38,924 nucleotides of DNA from the NCBI RefSeq assembly GCF_007846095.1, contig NZ_VOEI01000010.1, forward strand, positions 1-38,924, given 5' to 3'. The notes under the pieces are model-generated. The model made no database searches and was not told the origin of the DNA. It was given only the letters and a program-made list of their open reading frames with translations. The position numbers and the translations under genes are program-made. The DNA comes from Mucilaginibacter achroorhodeus (GTDB lineage Bacteria; Bacteroidota; Bacteroidia; Sphingobacteriales; Sphingobacteriaceae). Below are positions 8,487-16,323 of the stretch, one piece after another (the first letter of the stretch is position 1; each line of letters opens with the position of its first letter).

Positions 8487-9035
8487 ATGAAAAAATTGAT
8501 CATCGCCGCACTTGCTTTAGTAGCTACTGCAATTGCGCCAAACACTTTCGCACAAACTAAAATGGTTGGTGGCGCACCAATGTACCCAACCAAAGATATT
8601 GTTGACAATGCTGTTAACTCTAAAGATCACACTACTTTGGTAGCTGCGGTTAAAGCTGCCGGTTTGGTAGAAACTTTAAAATCAGCCGGTCCGTTCACCG
8701 TGTTTGCACCAACCAACGAGGCTTTTAACAAATTGCCAAAAGGTACAGTAGAAACTTTGTTAAAACCTGAAAACAAAGAAACGCTAACCAAAATTTTAAC
8801 CTACCACGTAGTGGCCGGTAAATTAAGCGCTATGGATATAGCTAAACAAATTAAGGCTGGTAACGGTGTTGCCGAACTAAAAACCGTTAGCGGTGGCACT
8901 TTAAAAGCCATGATGAAAGGTAAAAAGATCTATTTGGTAGATGAAAAAGGTGGCAAAAGCTGGGTAACTATACCTGATGTTAACCAAAGCAATGGTGTTA
9001 TACACGTAGTAAACGCCGTGTTAATGCCTAACTAA
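8487..9035 (+). CDS. Secreted fasciclin (FAS1) domain protein
   Basis: A 182-residue protein. The signal peptide is about residues 1-22 (LIIAALALVATAIAPNTFAQ). One FAS1 domain fills the rest: DIVDNAVNSKDHTTLVAAVK, the H1 motif TVFAPTNEAFNKLP, LTYHVVAGKLS, and the H2-like end NGVIHVVNAVLMP. FAS1 domains are extracellular or periplasmic adhesion/ligand-binding modules; the exact role here is unknown. The start is the ATG at 8487, because the frame upstream (open to 8418) encodes no signal peptide. The 258 bases after hemW hold no other gene that I can support. A strong terminator follows, so this is a single-gene transcript. Confidence 0.9.
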   Translation: MKKLIIAALALVATAIAPNTFAQTKMVGGAPMYPTKDIVDNAVNSKDHTTLVAAVKAAGLVETLKSAGPFTVFAPTNEAFNKLPKGTVETLLKPENKETLTKILTYHVVAGKLSAMDIAKQIKAGNGVAELKTVSGGTLKAMMKGKKIYLVDEKGGKSWVTIPDVNQSNGVIHVVNAVLMPN

Positions 9036-9103
9036 TTTAATTGGCAGAAATTATTTTGCAGATACATTAATGAGCAAGAGCCGTTACTGAATACTGCTAA
9101 TTA

Positions 9104-9143
9104 AAAAAGAAGCCCGCACGGTTTGACCGTACGGGCTTTTTTG
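9104..9143 (+). terminator. Intrinsic terminator after the fasciclin gene
   Basis: AGCCCG (9111-9116) pairs with CGGGCT (9132-9137), then one C-A mismatch, then ACGGT pairs with ACCGT around a 3-nt loop. It is followed by a run of T and preceded by a run of A, so it could work in both directions. Confidence 0.85.
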
Positions 9144-9224
9144 TCAGCCGAATTTAAAATTGAGTTAAGCTGATGTTTGCTCATCATTAAATAATTAATT
9201 TTGGCCGATTTATAATCCGTAAAC

Positions 9225-10106
9225 ATGAGCTTGTCCCTTACCCAAATAGATAGAGTTGACAACATAACCAAAGAAGACTTTGTTAACAACTACTTAAAGC
9301 CGCGCAAACCGCTGGTTATTAGTAAGGCAACAGAGACCTGGCCTGCGTTACAAAAATGGACTTTTGAGTATCTGAAAGAAGTAGTTGGCGACCAAACCGT
9401 GCCTTTATATGATAGCTCAAAGGCCGACCCGTCAAAACCGATCAACGCATCTGCTGCCGAGATGAAATTTGGCGACTATATTGACCTGATACAAAAAGGG
9501 CCTACAGATTTGCGTATATTTTTGTTCGACCCTATAAAACACGCCCCGGGCTTACTTGAAGATTACCGTTCACCATCCGATCTGATGGGCGGTTTCCTGG
9601 ATAAATACCCAAATATGTTCTTCGGTGGGCAGGGCTCGGTAACGTTCCTGCATTATGATATAGACCTGGCGCATATTTTTCACACGCATTTTAACGGCCG
9701 TAAGCACATTATTTTATTTGATAATAAATGGAGCGAACGCCTTTATTGTATTCCCTTTGCTACCTACGCATTGGAGGATTATGATATCGCCAATCCGGAT
9801 TTTGAAAAATTCCCGGCTTTAAAAGGAATTGAAGGACAGGAAACTATCCTTGAACATGGCGAAACGCTGTTTATGCCTACCGGCTTTTGGCATTGGATGA
9901 AGTACCTGGATGGATCGTTCTCCATATCGCTGCGTGCCTGGGATAGTTCATGGGCCATTAAAGCCAAAAGCTTATATAACCTTACCATACAGCGCAAGTT
10001 TGATGATATCATGAAAAAGAACTTCAAAAGCCGTTATATGGATTGGAAAGAAGAACTCGCGGTTAAACGCGCCAATAAAGCCTTGGCCGAGGGTAAGCCT
10101 TATTAG
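9225..10106 (+). CDS. JmjC/cupin_8-like putative Fe(II)/2-oxoglutarate oxygenase, copy 1
   Basis: A 293-residue cytoplasmic protein of the cupin-like (cupin_8/JmjC) type. The likely iron triad is H143-x-D145 (in FLHYDIDL) and H223 (in PTGFWHWMKY). K160 in GRKHIILF is positioned like a 2-oxoglutarate-binding Lys. The N-terminal NNYLKPRKPLVISKATETWP is the usual entry into this fold. Relatives include hydroxylases such as FIH and bacterial peptide or ribosomal-protein oxygenases, but the substrate here is unknown. A paralogue of exactly the same length lies downstream at 10439-11320. The C-terminal 80 residues form a conserved helical tail (LYNLTIQRKFDD onward) shared by both copies. It sits between two terminators and so appears to be transcribed alone. 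Confidence 0.85.
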   Translation: MSLSLTQIDRVDNITKEDFVNNYLKPRKPLVISKATETWPALQKWTFEYLKEVVGDQTVPLYDSSKADPSKPINASAAEMKFGDYIDLIQKGPTDLRIFLFDPIKHAPGLLEDYRSPSDLMGGFLDKYPNMFFGGQGSVTFLHYDIDLAHIFHTHFNGRKHIILFDNKWSERLYCIPFATYALEDYDIANPDFEKFPALKGIEGQETILEHGETLFMPTGFWHWMKYLDGSFSISLRAWDSSWAIKAKSLYNLTIQRKFDDIMKKNFKSRYMDWKEELAVKRANKALAEGKPY

Positions 10107-10139
10107 ATAAAAGACAGAAGAGTCAGATCTCAGACTCAC

Positions 10140-10172
10140 AACGCCCGACTTTTTAAGCCGGGCGTTTTTTTT
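10140..10172 (+). terminator. Intrinsic terminator after oxygenase copy 1
   Basis: AACGCCCG (10140-10147) pairs with CGGGCGTT (10159-10166), followed by eight T. It lies 33 bases after the stop codon. Confidence 0.85.
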
Positions 10173-10305
10173 CCCTCTTTTCGCGCAGCGAAGAGAGGGT
10201 GGTCGCGCGTAGCGCCGACCGGGTGAGTTATTTCGCCGGCTTACTCACCCCGCGACACTTCGTGCGCGACCCTCTCTACTACGCAAAGAGGGTTGAACCG
10301 CCACG
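10173..10305. repeat. Array of palindromes (REP/MITE-like)
   Basis: About 130 bases made almost only of hairpins. CCCTCTTTTCGC pairs with GCGAAGAGAGGG (10173-10199, one mismatch); GGTCG...CGACC is around 10201-10220; GGGTGAGT pairs with ACTCACCC (10221-10250); CGCGAC...GTGCGCG follows; and a second CCCTCT...AGAGGG (10270-10293) closes it. The outer CCCTCT/AGAGGG units make the whole block an imperfect palindrome. It has no coding capacity. With the terminator before it and about 130 plain bases after it, this accounts for the 332-base gap between the oxygenase genes. Confidence 0.75.
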
Positions 10306-10438
10306 CCTTTTTAAGAGGGATTGGGACAAGCCCGTAAACTTAACACCCTTTTAACTCCAACCCAACATCTAAACCCGTTATTTGGCCTATTGGCATGAGG
10401 TGTATTATTACATTACCTTCCGTTTAACGTTAATGTTT

Positions 10439-11320
10439 ATGAGTTTTAAGCTTTCCGCTATCGATACCGTTGATACCATTAACCCGCAGGACTTTCAGAA
10501 CAATTACCTCAAGCCGCGCCGCCCGCTTATTATTAAAGGCTTAACCCGTAATTGGCCCGCCCGCGAAAAATGGACGCCGGAATACATGAAAAGCGTAGTG
10601 GGCAATAAGGTTGTCCCATTATATGATAATTCTAAGGCTGACCCGTCTAAACCTATCAACTCGGCCGCAGCAGAGATGCCCTTTGATGAATATATTGATC
10701 TTATCCGCTCGCAACCTACCGAACTGAGGATCTTTTTCTTCAATATATTTAAAGAAGCGCCGCAGCTTTTAAAAGATATTGTTTTACCAAAGGATCTGAT
10801 GGGTGGCTTTATAGAAAGCATGCCGGCCATGTTCTTCGGCGGATCAAACTCTGAGACTTTTTTACATTACGACATCGATCTCCCCCATATTTTTCATACC
10901 CATTTTGGCGGACGTAAGCATGTGATCTTATTTGAACATAAATGGAAAGAGCGCCTGTATTGCCTGCCAAATGCTACTTATGCTTTGGAAGATTACGACG
11001 TTTTAAATCCTGATACCGAAAAATACCCATCCCTTAATGGCATCCCAGGCAACGAAGCTTACCTGGAGCATGGCGACACCCTGTTTATGCCAACAGGCTA
11101 TTGGCACTGGATGAAATACCTTGATGGATCCTTCTCACTTAGTTTGCGCGCCTGGGACAGATCATGGGCAATAAAGGCAAAAAGCCTATATAACCTTACT
11201 ATTCAGCGAAAGTTTGATGATGTGATGAAAAAGAACTTCAAAAGCAGGTACATGGATTGGAAAGAAGAGCTTGCCATAAAACGGGCCAACCAGGCTTTGG
11301 CAGATGGAAGACCTTATTAA
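10439..11320 (+). CDS. JmjC/cupin_8-like putative Fe(II)/2-oxoglutarate oxygenase, copy 2
   Basis: A 293-residue paralogue of the protein at 9225-10106. The two align end to end without a gap; by hand count about 212 of 293 residues are identical. The iron triad is conserved at the same positions: H143-x-D145 in FLHYDIDL and H223 in PTGYWHWMKY, and K160 is also kept. Identity is highest from about residue 211 to the end and lower in the N-terminal half, which includes part of the region that could meet a substrate. The start is the ATG at 10439, because it aligns with the start of copy 1. In-frame ATG 10433 and TTG 10382 further upstream are possible but add no conserved residues. Confidence 0.85.
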   Translation: MSFKLSAIDTVDTINPQDFQNNYLKPRRPLIIKGLTRNWPAREKWTPEYMKSVVGNKVVPLYDNSKADPSKPINSAAAEMPFDEYIDLIRSQPTELRIFFFNIFKEAPQLLKDIVLPKDLMGGFIESMPAMFFGGSNSETFLHYDIDLPHIFHTHFGGRKHVILFEHKWKERLYCLPNATYALEDYDVLNPDTEKYPSLNGIPGNEAYLEHGDTLFMPTGYWHWMKYLDGSFSLSLRAWDRSWAIKAKSLYNLTIQRKFDDVMKKNFKSRYMDWKEELAIKRANQALADGRPY

Positions 11321-11788
11321 TTTAAAGTTTTAGATCAGATATCAGCTTAACATTTCGTTCTCAGTTTGAGATATTTTCAGCGGTAACCTACGGCCACTCA
11401 AATATGCGGCCTTCGCAAAAGGTGGTGATTACAGGCATTGCCATGGCAGAAACTTAAAGCATTTTGCGGCAGCCGCGAGTTTTCTTTGGTTACTTTCTTT
11501 TGCGGAAAAAGAAAGCAACATCCACTGACGCTTCAAAACGCCCTGCCTTTCCTAACGAAGAACTATCTGTTAGATTACGAAACTATTCTCTGCAATAACG
11601 TACCCCCTCTCCATTACTGCAAAAAAGCCTTTCAAAATGAAATGCTTTTTCGAGCATAATTTTAACCGATCGGTATAAAAAAGGCTCCTATCCTGTTTAA
11701 AACAGCTTTTTTCAAAAATTATTTGATAAGGCATCCTTTTGGTGGAATGGCCTGCAAACGGTGCAACCGTTTATTAACTATAACTAAA
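11321..11788. other. 468-base gap with hairpins and no supported gene
   Basis: No convincing gene lies here. A 73-codon frame (11438-11659) has low-complexity, unprotein-like composition and is crossed by a terminator hairpin (11621-11650). A Phe/Lys-rich segment at about 11466-11513 contains a hairpin of TTTCTTTT and GAAAAAGAAA and looks like dispersed intergenic sequence. A weaker AAAAAAGGCT/AGCTTTTTT pairing lies at about 11677-11712. A perfect 7-bp hairpin, AAACGGT-GCA-ACCGTTT (11756-11772), lies 16 bases before the acetyltransferase ATG and could affect its expression. Confidence 0.5.
11621..11650 (+). terminator. Candidate bidirectional intrinsic terminator
   Basis: AAAAAGCCTTTC (11622-11633) pairs with GAAATGCTTTTT (11639-11650) with one mismatch and a 5-nt loop. 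The stem carries A-rich and T-rich flanks, so both strands look like terminators. It lies 300 bases after the oxygenase stop. Confidence 0.5.
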
Positions 11789-12334
11789 ATGGAAGACGAA
11801 CGAATAATTGTGAGGATCGCCCAATCCTCTGACTGTATCTACGCTCAGCAAATTTCTGAAGAGACCGAACGCTCGGCCATCGCAAGGGGCTCGGGAATAT
11901 CTAAAAGGTCTATAGCATCTATCCTTGATAAAATGAACAATGGCCGCGCCGTAGTAGCCCTATCTCCGGATGGTAAATGGGCAGGTTTCTCATACTTTGA
12001 TGTTTGGGACAACGGCAAGTTTGTATCAAATAGCGGGCTTATCGTGTCACCCGACTTTAGGCAGCACGGTGTTGCCCATCAGATAAAGGAGATGGTATTT
12101 AATCTTTGTCGCGAGGCTTACCCAAAGGCACAGGTATTTTCCATTACATCCGGCATCGCCATCATGAAAATGAATACCCACCTTGGTTTCGAGCCGGTAA
12201 CGTATGCAGAAATTGCGCAGGAGGATGCGTTTTGGCAGGGTTGCAAAAGCTGTGTTAATTACAACATTTTAAACAGCAAGCAAGGCCGTAACTGTTTGTG
12301 TACTGCCATGCTCTACACACCATCAGAGAACTAA
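11789..12334 (+). CDS. GNAT acetyltransferase, ArgA-like (putative N-acetylglutamate synthase)
   Basis: A 181-residue GNAT-fold protein. VVALSPDGKWAGFSYFDVW and SNSGLIVSPDFRQHGVAHQI (with an R/Q-x-x-G-V/A acetyl-CoA loop) are the core, then SITSGIAIMKMNTHLGFEPV. The Cys-rich end FWQGCKSCVNYNIL...NCLCTAMLY is, from memory, characteristic of the GNAT protein that sits beside argG in Bacteroidota arginine clusters, where it is thought to acetylate glutamate. The ATG at 11789 is preferred over a start at 11723 because the extra 22 residues are not family-like. It ends 11 bases before an ArgE-like deacetylase, so they are probably co-transcribed. The rest of the arginine pathway is not in this window. 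Confidence 0.75.
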   Translation: MEDERIIVRIAQSSDCIYAQQISEETERSAIARGSGISKRSIASILDKMNNGRAVVALSPDGKWAGFSYFDVWDNGKFVSNSGLIVSPDFRQHGVAHQIKEMVFNLCREAYPKAQVFSITSGIAIMKMNTHLGFEPVTYAEIAQEDAFWQGCKSCVNYNILNSKQGRNCLCTAMLYTPSEN

Positions 12335-12345
12335 GCAATATAACA

Positions 12346-13464
12346 ATGATACAAGCATTAACAGATACTACAGGCAAAAGGCAGCACAGCAGTTTAGGCC
12401 ACCAGGCCGTTATGCTGCTTAAAAAACTGATCAGCACGCCATCGCCCAGCGGCGACGAATTTGAAACTGCAGATATTATACAAGCTTATTTAGAGAAACA
12501 TGATATTACTACTCATCGCCTGCACAACAATGTTTGGGCTTTTAACCGCCACTTTGATAAAAGCAAACCAACCATCCTGCTTAACTCGCACCATGATACC
12601 GTTAAGCCAAACGGTGCGTACACTAAAAATCCCTACTTTGCGCAGGTAACTGATGGCAAGCTGTATGGCCTCGGCAGCAATGACGCAGGCGGCTGCCTGG
12701 TGTCGCTAATGGCTACCTTTGTAAATTTTTATAACGAGCGCGACCTAAGCTATAACCTTTGCTTGGTTGCCAGCGCCGAAGAAGAGAATTCCGGCAAGCA
12801 TGGTTTAAGCGAGGTGCTGCCACATTTAGGCGAATTGAGCTTTGCAATTGTTGGCGAGCCTACCCAAATGCAGATGGCCACTGCCGAAATGGGCAACATG
12901 GTGCTCGATTGTACCTGCTACGGTGTTGCCGGCCATGCTGCCCGCAATGAGGGCACCAACGCCCTTTACAAAGCTTTAACGGATATTAACTGGTTTGCCA
13001 ACTACCACTTCCCTAAGCAATCGGCTTTTATGGGGCCGGTTAAAATGACGGTAACGCAGATAGATGCAGGAATGCAGCATAATATCATCCCGCATGAGTG
13101 CCATTTTACCGTAGATGTGCGCTTGAGCGACTGCTATAAACCCACTGAAGTGTTGGACATTATTAAACAAAACACCACCTGCAGCGTATGTGCACGTGAA
13201 GGGGTATTGACTGCATCTTGCATTGACAGCATCCACCCGATAGTACGTACCGGGTCAGCTATGGGTCTGCGCAGCTATGTATCGCCTACAAGCAGCGACC
13301 AGGGTTGGTTATCCATCCCATCACTAAAGATAGGCCCGGGCGATTCGGCACGATCGCACATGGCTGATGAGTATATCTACCTGGATGAGATCCATCAGGG
13401 CATCGACACTTATATCAACCTCCTCAACGGCATGATATATTGCTTGGTGAATAATCCCAGATAA
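12346..13464 (+). CDS. argE: M20-family deacetylase, ArgE-like
   Basis: A 372-residue metallohydrolase. The zinc ligands and catalytic residues are visible: SHHDTV (His, Asp), LGSNDAGG (bridging Asp), SAEEENSG (general base Glu and metal Glu), VGEPT, and a late His in SARSHMADE. The dimerisation-domain loop GHAARNEGTNALYKAL and MTVTQIDAGMQHNIIP match the Bacteroidota ArgE group that removes an acyl group in arginine synthesis, from N-acetylornithine or N-acetylcitrulline depending on the pathway version. The segment AEMGNMVLDC differs from the AEKGLMVLD I would expect. It directly follows the ArgA-like GNAT gene. A palindromic repeat lies 7 bases after the stop. The exact substrate is not decided by the sequence. 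Confidence 0.78.
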   Translation: MIQALTDTTGKRQHSSLGHQAVMLLKKLISTPSPSGDEFETADIIQAYLEKHDITTHRLHNNVWAFNRHFDKSKPTILLNSHHDTVKPNGAYTKNPYFAQVTDGKLYGLGSNDAGGCLVSLMATFVNFYNERDLSYNLCLVASAEEENSGKHGLSEVLPHLGELSFAIVGEPTQMQMATAEMGNMVLDCTCYGVAGHAARNEGTNALYKALTDINWFANYHFPKQSAFMGPVKMTVTQIDAGMQHNIIPHECHFTVDVRLSDCYKPTEVLDIIKQNTTCSVCAREGVLTASCIDSIHPIVRTGSAMGLRSYVSPTSSDQGWLSIPSLKIGPGDSARSHMADEYIYLDEIHQGIDTYINLLNGMIYCLVNNPR

Positions 13465-13470
13465 CCCTTT

Positions 13471-13557
13471 GCGTCGTTGCGAGGTACGAAGCAATCTCCG
13501 AACCATAAAGGTTCGCCCTGAAGAGCAAAGAGATTGCTTCGTACCTCGCAAAGACGC
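13471..13557. repeat. Palindromic repeat, TTGCGAGG/GCAATCTC family, copy 1
   Basis: 28-base arms (13471-13498 and 13530-13557) match in 27 positions, with a 31-base centre that holds its own small hairpin (GAACC-ATAAA-GGTTC, 13500-13514). It lies 7 bases after the deacetylase stop. Related copies are at 20961-21038 and 36744-36827. Confidence 0.85.
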
Positions 13558-13637
13558 GTTATTAAGAACGCTTTAAGGTACTTGGATAGTTTATTCTGTA
13601 AATCCTTAAATCTTGGTACTTCTGATTCAGACCTTTT

Positions 13638-14057
13638 TTAACTCGTGTGGTCACAAACAATCACCCACTTACCGTTTACCTTTTTAAACCAAAGGGTAAA
13701 GTAGCCGCCGGGATTATCCTTTTCGCGGGCAAGGCTCCAGGCACCCATCACAAATGCATCGGTCTTGGTCAGCAATTCAATTTTATCTAACCTAAAGGTT
13801 AACTTACCCATGGCGGCTTTATCAGGATAACCTTTCTTATAATTATCTAACGCCTGCTGCCAGCCATAGGTTGGGCCTCGTTTACCAATAAAAACCAGCG
13901 AGTCTGATTTCCAGTAGCTTTTCATAAAACCATCCAGATCGCCGTTGCTCCAGTCAATTTGCTGCTGGTGCATTACCTTGGCAATAGCTTGCTTTTCCTG
14001 CGCAAAGCAGCAACAGTACATCATTATAAATAGTGATAATAGTGTAAGTTTTTTCAT
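13638..14057 (-). CDS. Secreted NTF2-like (SnoaL/DUF4440-type) protein
   Basis: A 139-residue protein. The signal peptide is about residues 1-19 (LLSLFIMMYCCCFAQ), followed by one NTF2-like domain: QQIDWSNGDLDGFMKSYW, SLVFIGKRGPTYGWQQALDN, a middle region with KLTFRLDKIELLTKTDAFVM, and GYFTLWFKKVNGKWVIVCDH at the end. This pattern fits DUF4440/SnoaL-like cone-shaped domains, which can be small hydrolases, isomerases or ligand binders. No catalytic residues can be assigned by eye. It is transcribed alone, divergent from the PfkB kinase across 180 bases. The Cys-rich YCCCF could also act as a lipobox, but Ala-Gln after it suits ordinary signal peptidase cleavage. Confidence 0.8.
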   Translation of the reverse strand: MKKLTLLSLFIMMYCCCFAQEKQAIAKVMHQQQIDWSNGDLDGFMKSYWKSDSLVFIGKRGPTYGWQQALDNYKKGYPDKAAMGKLTFRLDKIELLTKTDAFVMGAWSLAREKDNPGGYFTLWFKKVNGKWVIVCDHTS

Positions 14058-14185
14058 AAACTAAATATAAGTGTTAGTTGTCAATTACCGTCCTTCAACT
14101 GTTTTAAACTATACTTTCGTTTTAATAAAGTTCATGTTTAAACAATTGTTAACAAATGGTTAATGCACTTATTATAAATTTAACA

Positions 14186-14214
14186 TTGCATACAGCAAAT
14201 CCTTGTTAGCTTTA
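14186..14214 (+). promoter_or_regulatory. Candidate promoter for the PfkB kinase
   Basis: TTG (14186-14188), an 18-base spacer, then TAGCTTTA (14207-14214), one mismatch from the Bacteroidota -7 consensus TAnnTTTG. The ATG is 24 bases further on. Confidence 0.4.
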
Positions 14215-14237
14215 CACGATTTTCTGATCAACACGAT

Positions 14238-15116
14238 ATGAAAGATAACGTACTATGTTTTGGCGAGGTTTTGTGGGATGCATTTGGCGAAGAAAAGAAA
14301 GCCGGTGGCGCACCAATGAATGTAGCCAGGCACCTGGTTCAGCAACACGTTAACGTAAGCTTTGCCAGCCGCGTAGGTAAAGATGAATCGGGCAAAGGCC
14401 TGATTACCTTCCTTAAAGAAAATAAGCTGCACTCTAACCTTATACAAAAAGACAATAATCTGCCCACCTGCGAAGTTACGGTTGAGTTAGATGCTAAAAA
14501 CCAGGCTACCTATATTATTCCTGAGCCTGTATCCTGGGACAACATTCAGTTAGATAAAAACCTTACAGAAGAGGCAAAAAATGCTTCTATAATCGTATTT
14601 GGCAGTTTAGCCAGTCGTGGTAAAACCACGCGTAATACGTTGTTAAGCCTGCTTGAGGAAACACAGGCGCTTAAAGTATTTGATGTAAACCTGCGCGCAC
14701 CTCATTATAACGTTGCAGATATTGAGACCCTTGCGGCCCGGGCTGATGTTATCAAAATGAACGAGGAAGAAGCAGAATTGCTGATCCACGGCGGTAACGG
14801 CCAGCTAAAGGAGAAGATAGTAGAGTTTCAAAAGAAATATCATACCCAAACCATTTGCGTTACCAAAGGCGAAAACGGGGCTATTATCTGGCATAAGCAC
14901 GAGTTTTATGAGCAGCCCGGGTTTAAAGTTGAAGTTGCCGATACCGTTGGTGCAGGTGACGCTTTTTTAGCCACACTTATTGCCGGCATTATTGACAAAC
15001 AACCGATGGACAAAGTATTGGTGGAAGCTTGCGCCATAGGCTCTTTTGTTACAAGCAAACGCGGCGCAAACCCGGTGTATGTTCGTGATGAGATAACTGC
15101 CATTCGCGAAAGCTGA
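14238..15116 (+). CDS. PfkB-family carbohydrate kinase (fructokinase-like)
   Basis: A 292-residue ribokinase/PfkB-fold kinase. The N-terminal FGEVLWDAFGEEKKAGGAPM with NVARHLVQ is the sugar-binding half (GGAPxNVA is the family motif). FASRVGKDESGKGL follows. The C-terminal ATP-binding signature is DTVGAGDAFLATLIAG (about residues 234-249) with the catalytic base Asp in GAGD. VFDVNLRAPHY and CVTKGENGAIIW are also typical. The closest pattern is the fructokinase subgroup, which makes fructose 6-phosphate, but sugar specificity cannot be proved by eye. It has its own likely promoter. A transporter or hydrolase that would name the sugar is not next to it. The next gene (VWA) is 101 bases away and probably separate. 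Confidence 0.85.
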   Translation: MKDNVLCFGEVLWDAFGEEKKAGGAPMNVARHLVQQHVNVSFASRVGKDESGKGLITFLKENKLHSNLIQKDNNLPTCEVTVELDAKNQATYIIPEPVSWDNIQLDKNLTEEAKNASIIVFGSLASRGKTTRNTLLSLLEETQALKVFDVNLRAPHYNVADIETLAARADVIKMNEEEAELLIHGGNGQLKEKIVEFQKKYHTQTICVTKGENGAIIWHKHEFYEQPGFKVEVADTVGAGDAFLATLIAGIIDKQPMDKVLVEACAIGSFVTSKRGANPVYVRDEITAIRES

Positions 15117-15217
15117 TCTGGCAAATGTCATAACAGGTTAACAATTCTGTTTTAAGGGTGCCTGTCTTAAACTTTTAAGATTAATAATCCGTTACTTTAT
15201 AACAGAAAGGGTAAACT

Positions 15218-16318
15218 ATGCGTGGTTTTGGGTTTTCTAAATTTATACCAAAACAGATCCCCAAAGGCGGATTTGACGAATTACTGAAATTATTTCTTGA
15301 ATTGCTGAACCACACCGCCGGTGACGCCGGTGAGGCTTTGGCATGGCTAAACGAATTAGATAAGCAATACAACATCACCAATGACGAATACGGCATGGGT
15401 GATTTTATTGATGAGCTGAAGCAGAAAGGATATCTCGACGAAAATAAACAGGACGGCAGTTTCAGCATCACCGCCAAAGCCGAACAAAGCATCAGGCAAT
15501 CGGCGCTGGAAGAGATCTTCGGCAAGCTGAAGAAATCTGGGAAAGGTAACCACCGTTCGCCGCAAAGCGGACAGGGCGATGAGCGTAACGCCGAACGCCG
15601 CGAGTTTGAATTTGGCGACAGCCTGGACCAGATAGACATGACACAGTCTATCCACAACGCCCAGGTGAACCACGGTATCACAGGTGATTTCATGATGACC
15701 GAGCGTGACCTAGAAGTAGAGGAAATGGATTACAAAACCCTTACTTCTACCGTACTGATGATCGATATATCGCACTCCATGATCTTGTATGGTGAGGACA
15801 GGATAACACCTGCTAAAAAGGTTGCCATGGCATTGGCCGAGCTTATACGCACCAAATATCCTAAGGATACTTTGGATATTGTGGTATTTGGTAACGATGC
15901 CTGGCCAATTACGCTTCAGGATCTTCCGTATTTACAGGTTGGCCCATACCATACCAATACGTACGCAGGTTTGGAGCTGGCTACCGATATGCTTCGCCGC
16001 CGTAAAACGCATAACAAGCAAATTTTTATGATAACCGATGGTAAGCCAACCTGTTTAAAGGAAGGCAACCGTTATTATAAGAACAGCATTGGGCTGGATA
16101 GAAAAGTGGTGAACAAAACGCTGAACATGGCGGCACAATGCAAACGCCTTAAAATACCTATCACCACCTTTATGATAGCCAAAGACCCCTACCTGCAGCA
16201 GTTTGTACGCAAGTTTACCGAAACAAACGGTGGCCGCGCGTTCTACAGCTCGCTTAACGGTTTGGGCGAATACATTTTTGAGGATTACATAAAAAACAGA
16301 AGAAGAACTGTTCGTTGA
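15218..16318 (+). CDS. VWA-domain protein, partner of a MoxR-type ATPase
   Basis: A 366-residue protein without signal peptide or membrane segment. The helical N-terminal half carries a charged linker (about 105-130). A von Willebrand A domain follows from about residue 175: the metal-ion-dependent adhesion site D183-x-S185-x-S187 in LMIDISHSM, a Thr in TNTYAGLELATDML, and the Asp in FMITDGKPT. The end is basic (KNRRRTVR). VWA proteins next to MoxR-type AAA+ ATPases are known from several phyla as chaperone or metal-insertion pairs (compare BchD/BchI and MoxR systems). Here the VWA gene comes first and the ATPase 67 bases later. The client protein is unknown. Confidence 0.85.
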   Translation: MRGFGFSKFIPKQIPKGGFDELLKLFLELLNHTAGDAGEALAWLNELDKQYNITNDEYGMGDFIDELKQKGYLDENKQDGSFSITAKAEQSIRQSALEEIFGKLKKSGKGNHRSPQSGQGDERNAERREFEFGDSLDQIDMTQSIHNAQVNHGITGDFMMTERDLEVEEMDYKTLTSTVLMIDISHSMILYGEDRITPAKKVAMALAELIRTKYPKDTLDIVVFGNDAWPITLQDLPYLQVGPYHTNTYAGLELATDMLRRRKTHNKQIFMITDGKPTCLKEGNRYYKNSIGLDRKVVNKTLNMAAQCKRLKIPITTFMIAKDPYLQQFVRKFTETNGGRAFYSSLNGLGEYIFEDYIKNRRRTVR

Positions 16319-16323
16319 TGTAC

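Noticed and set aside
11438..11659. 73-codon plus-strand frame
   Set aside because: No family resemblance, odd composition, and a terminator-like hairpin lies inside it.
15181..15693. 170-codon minus-strand frame
   Set aside because: Ser- and Pro-rich shadow of the VWA gene.
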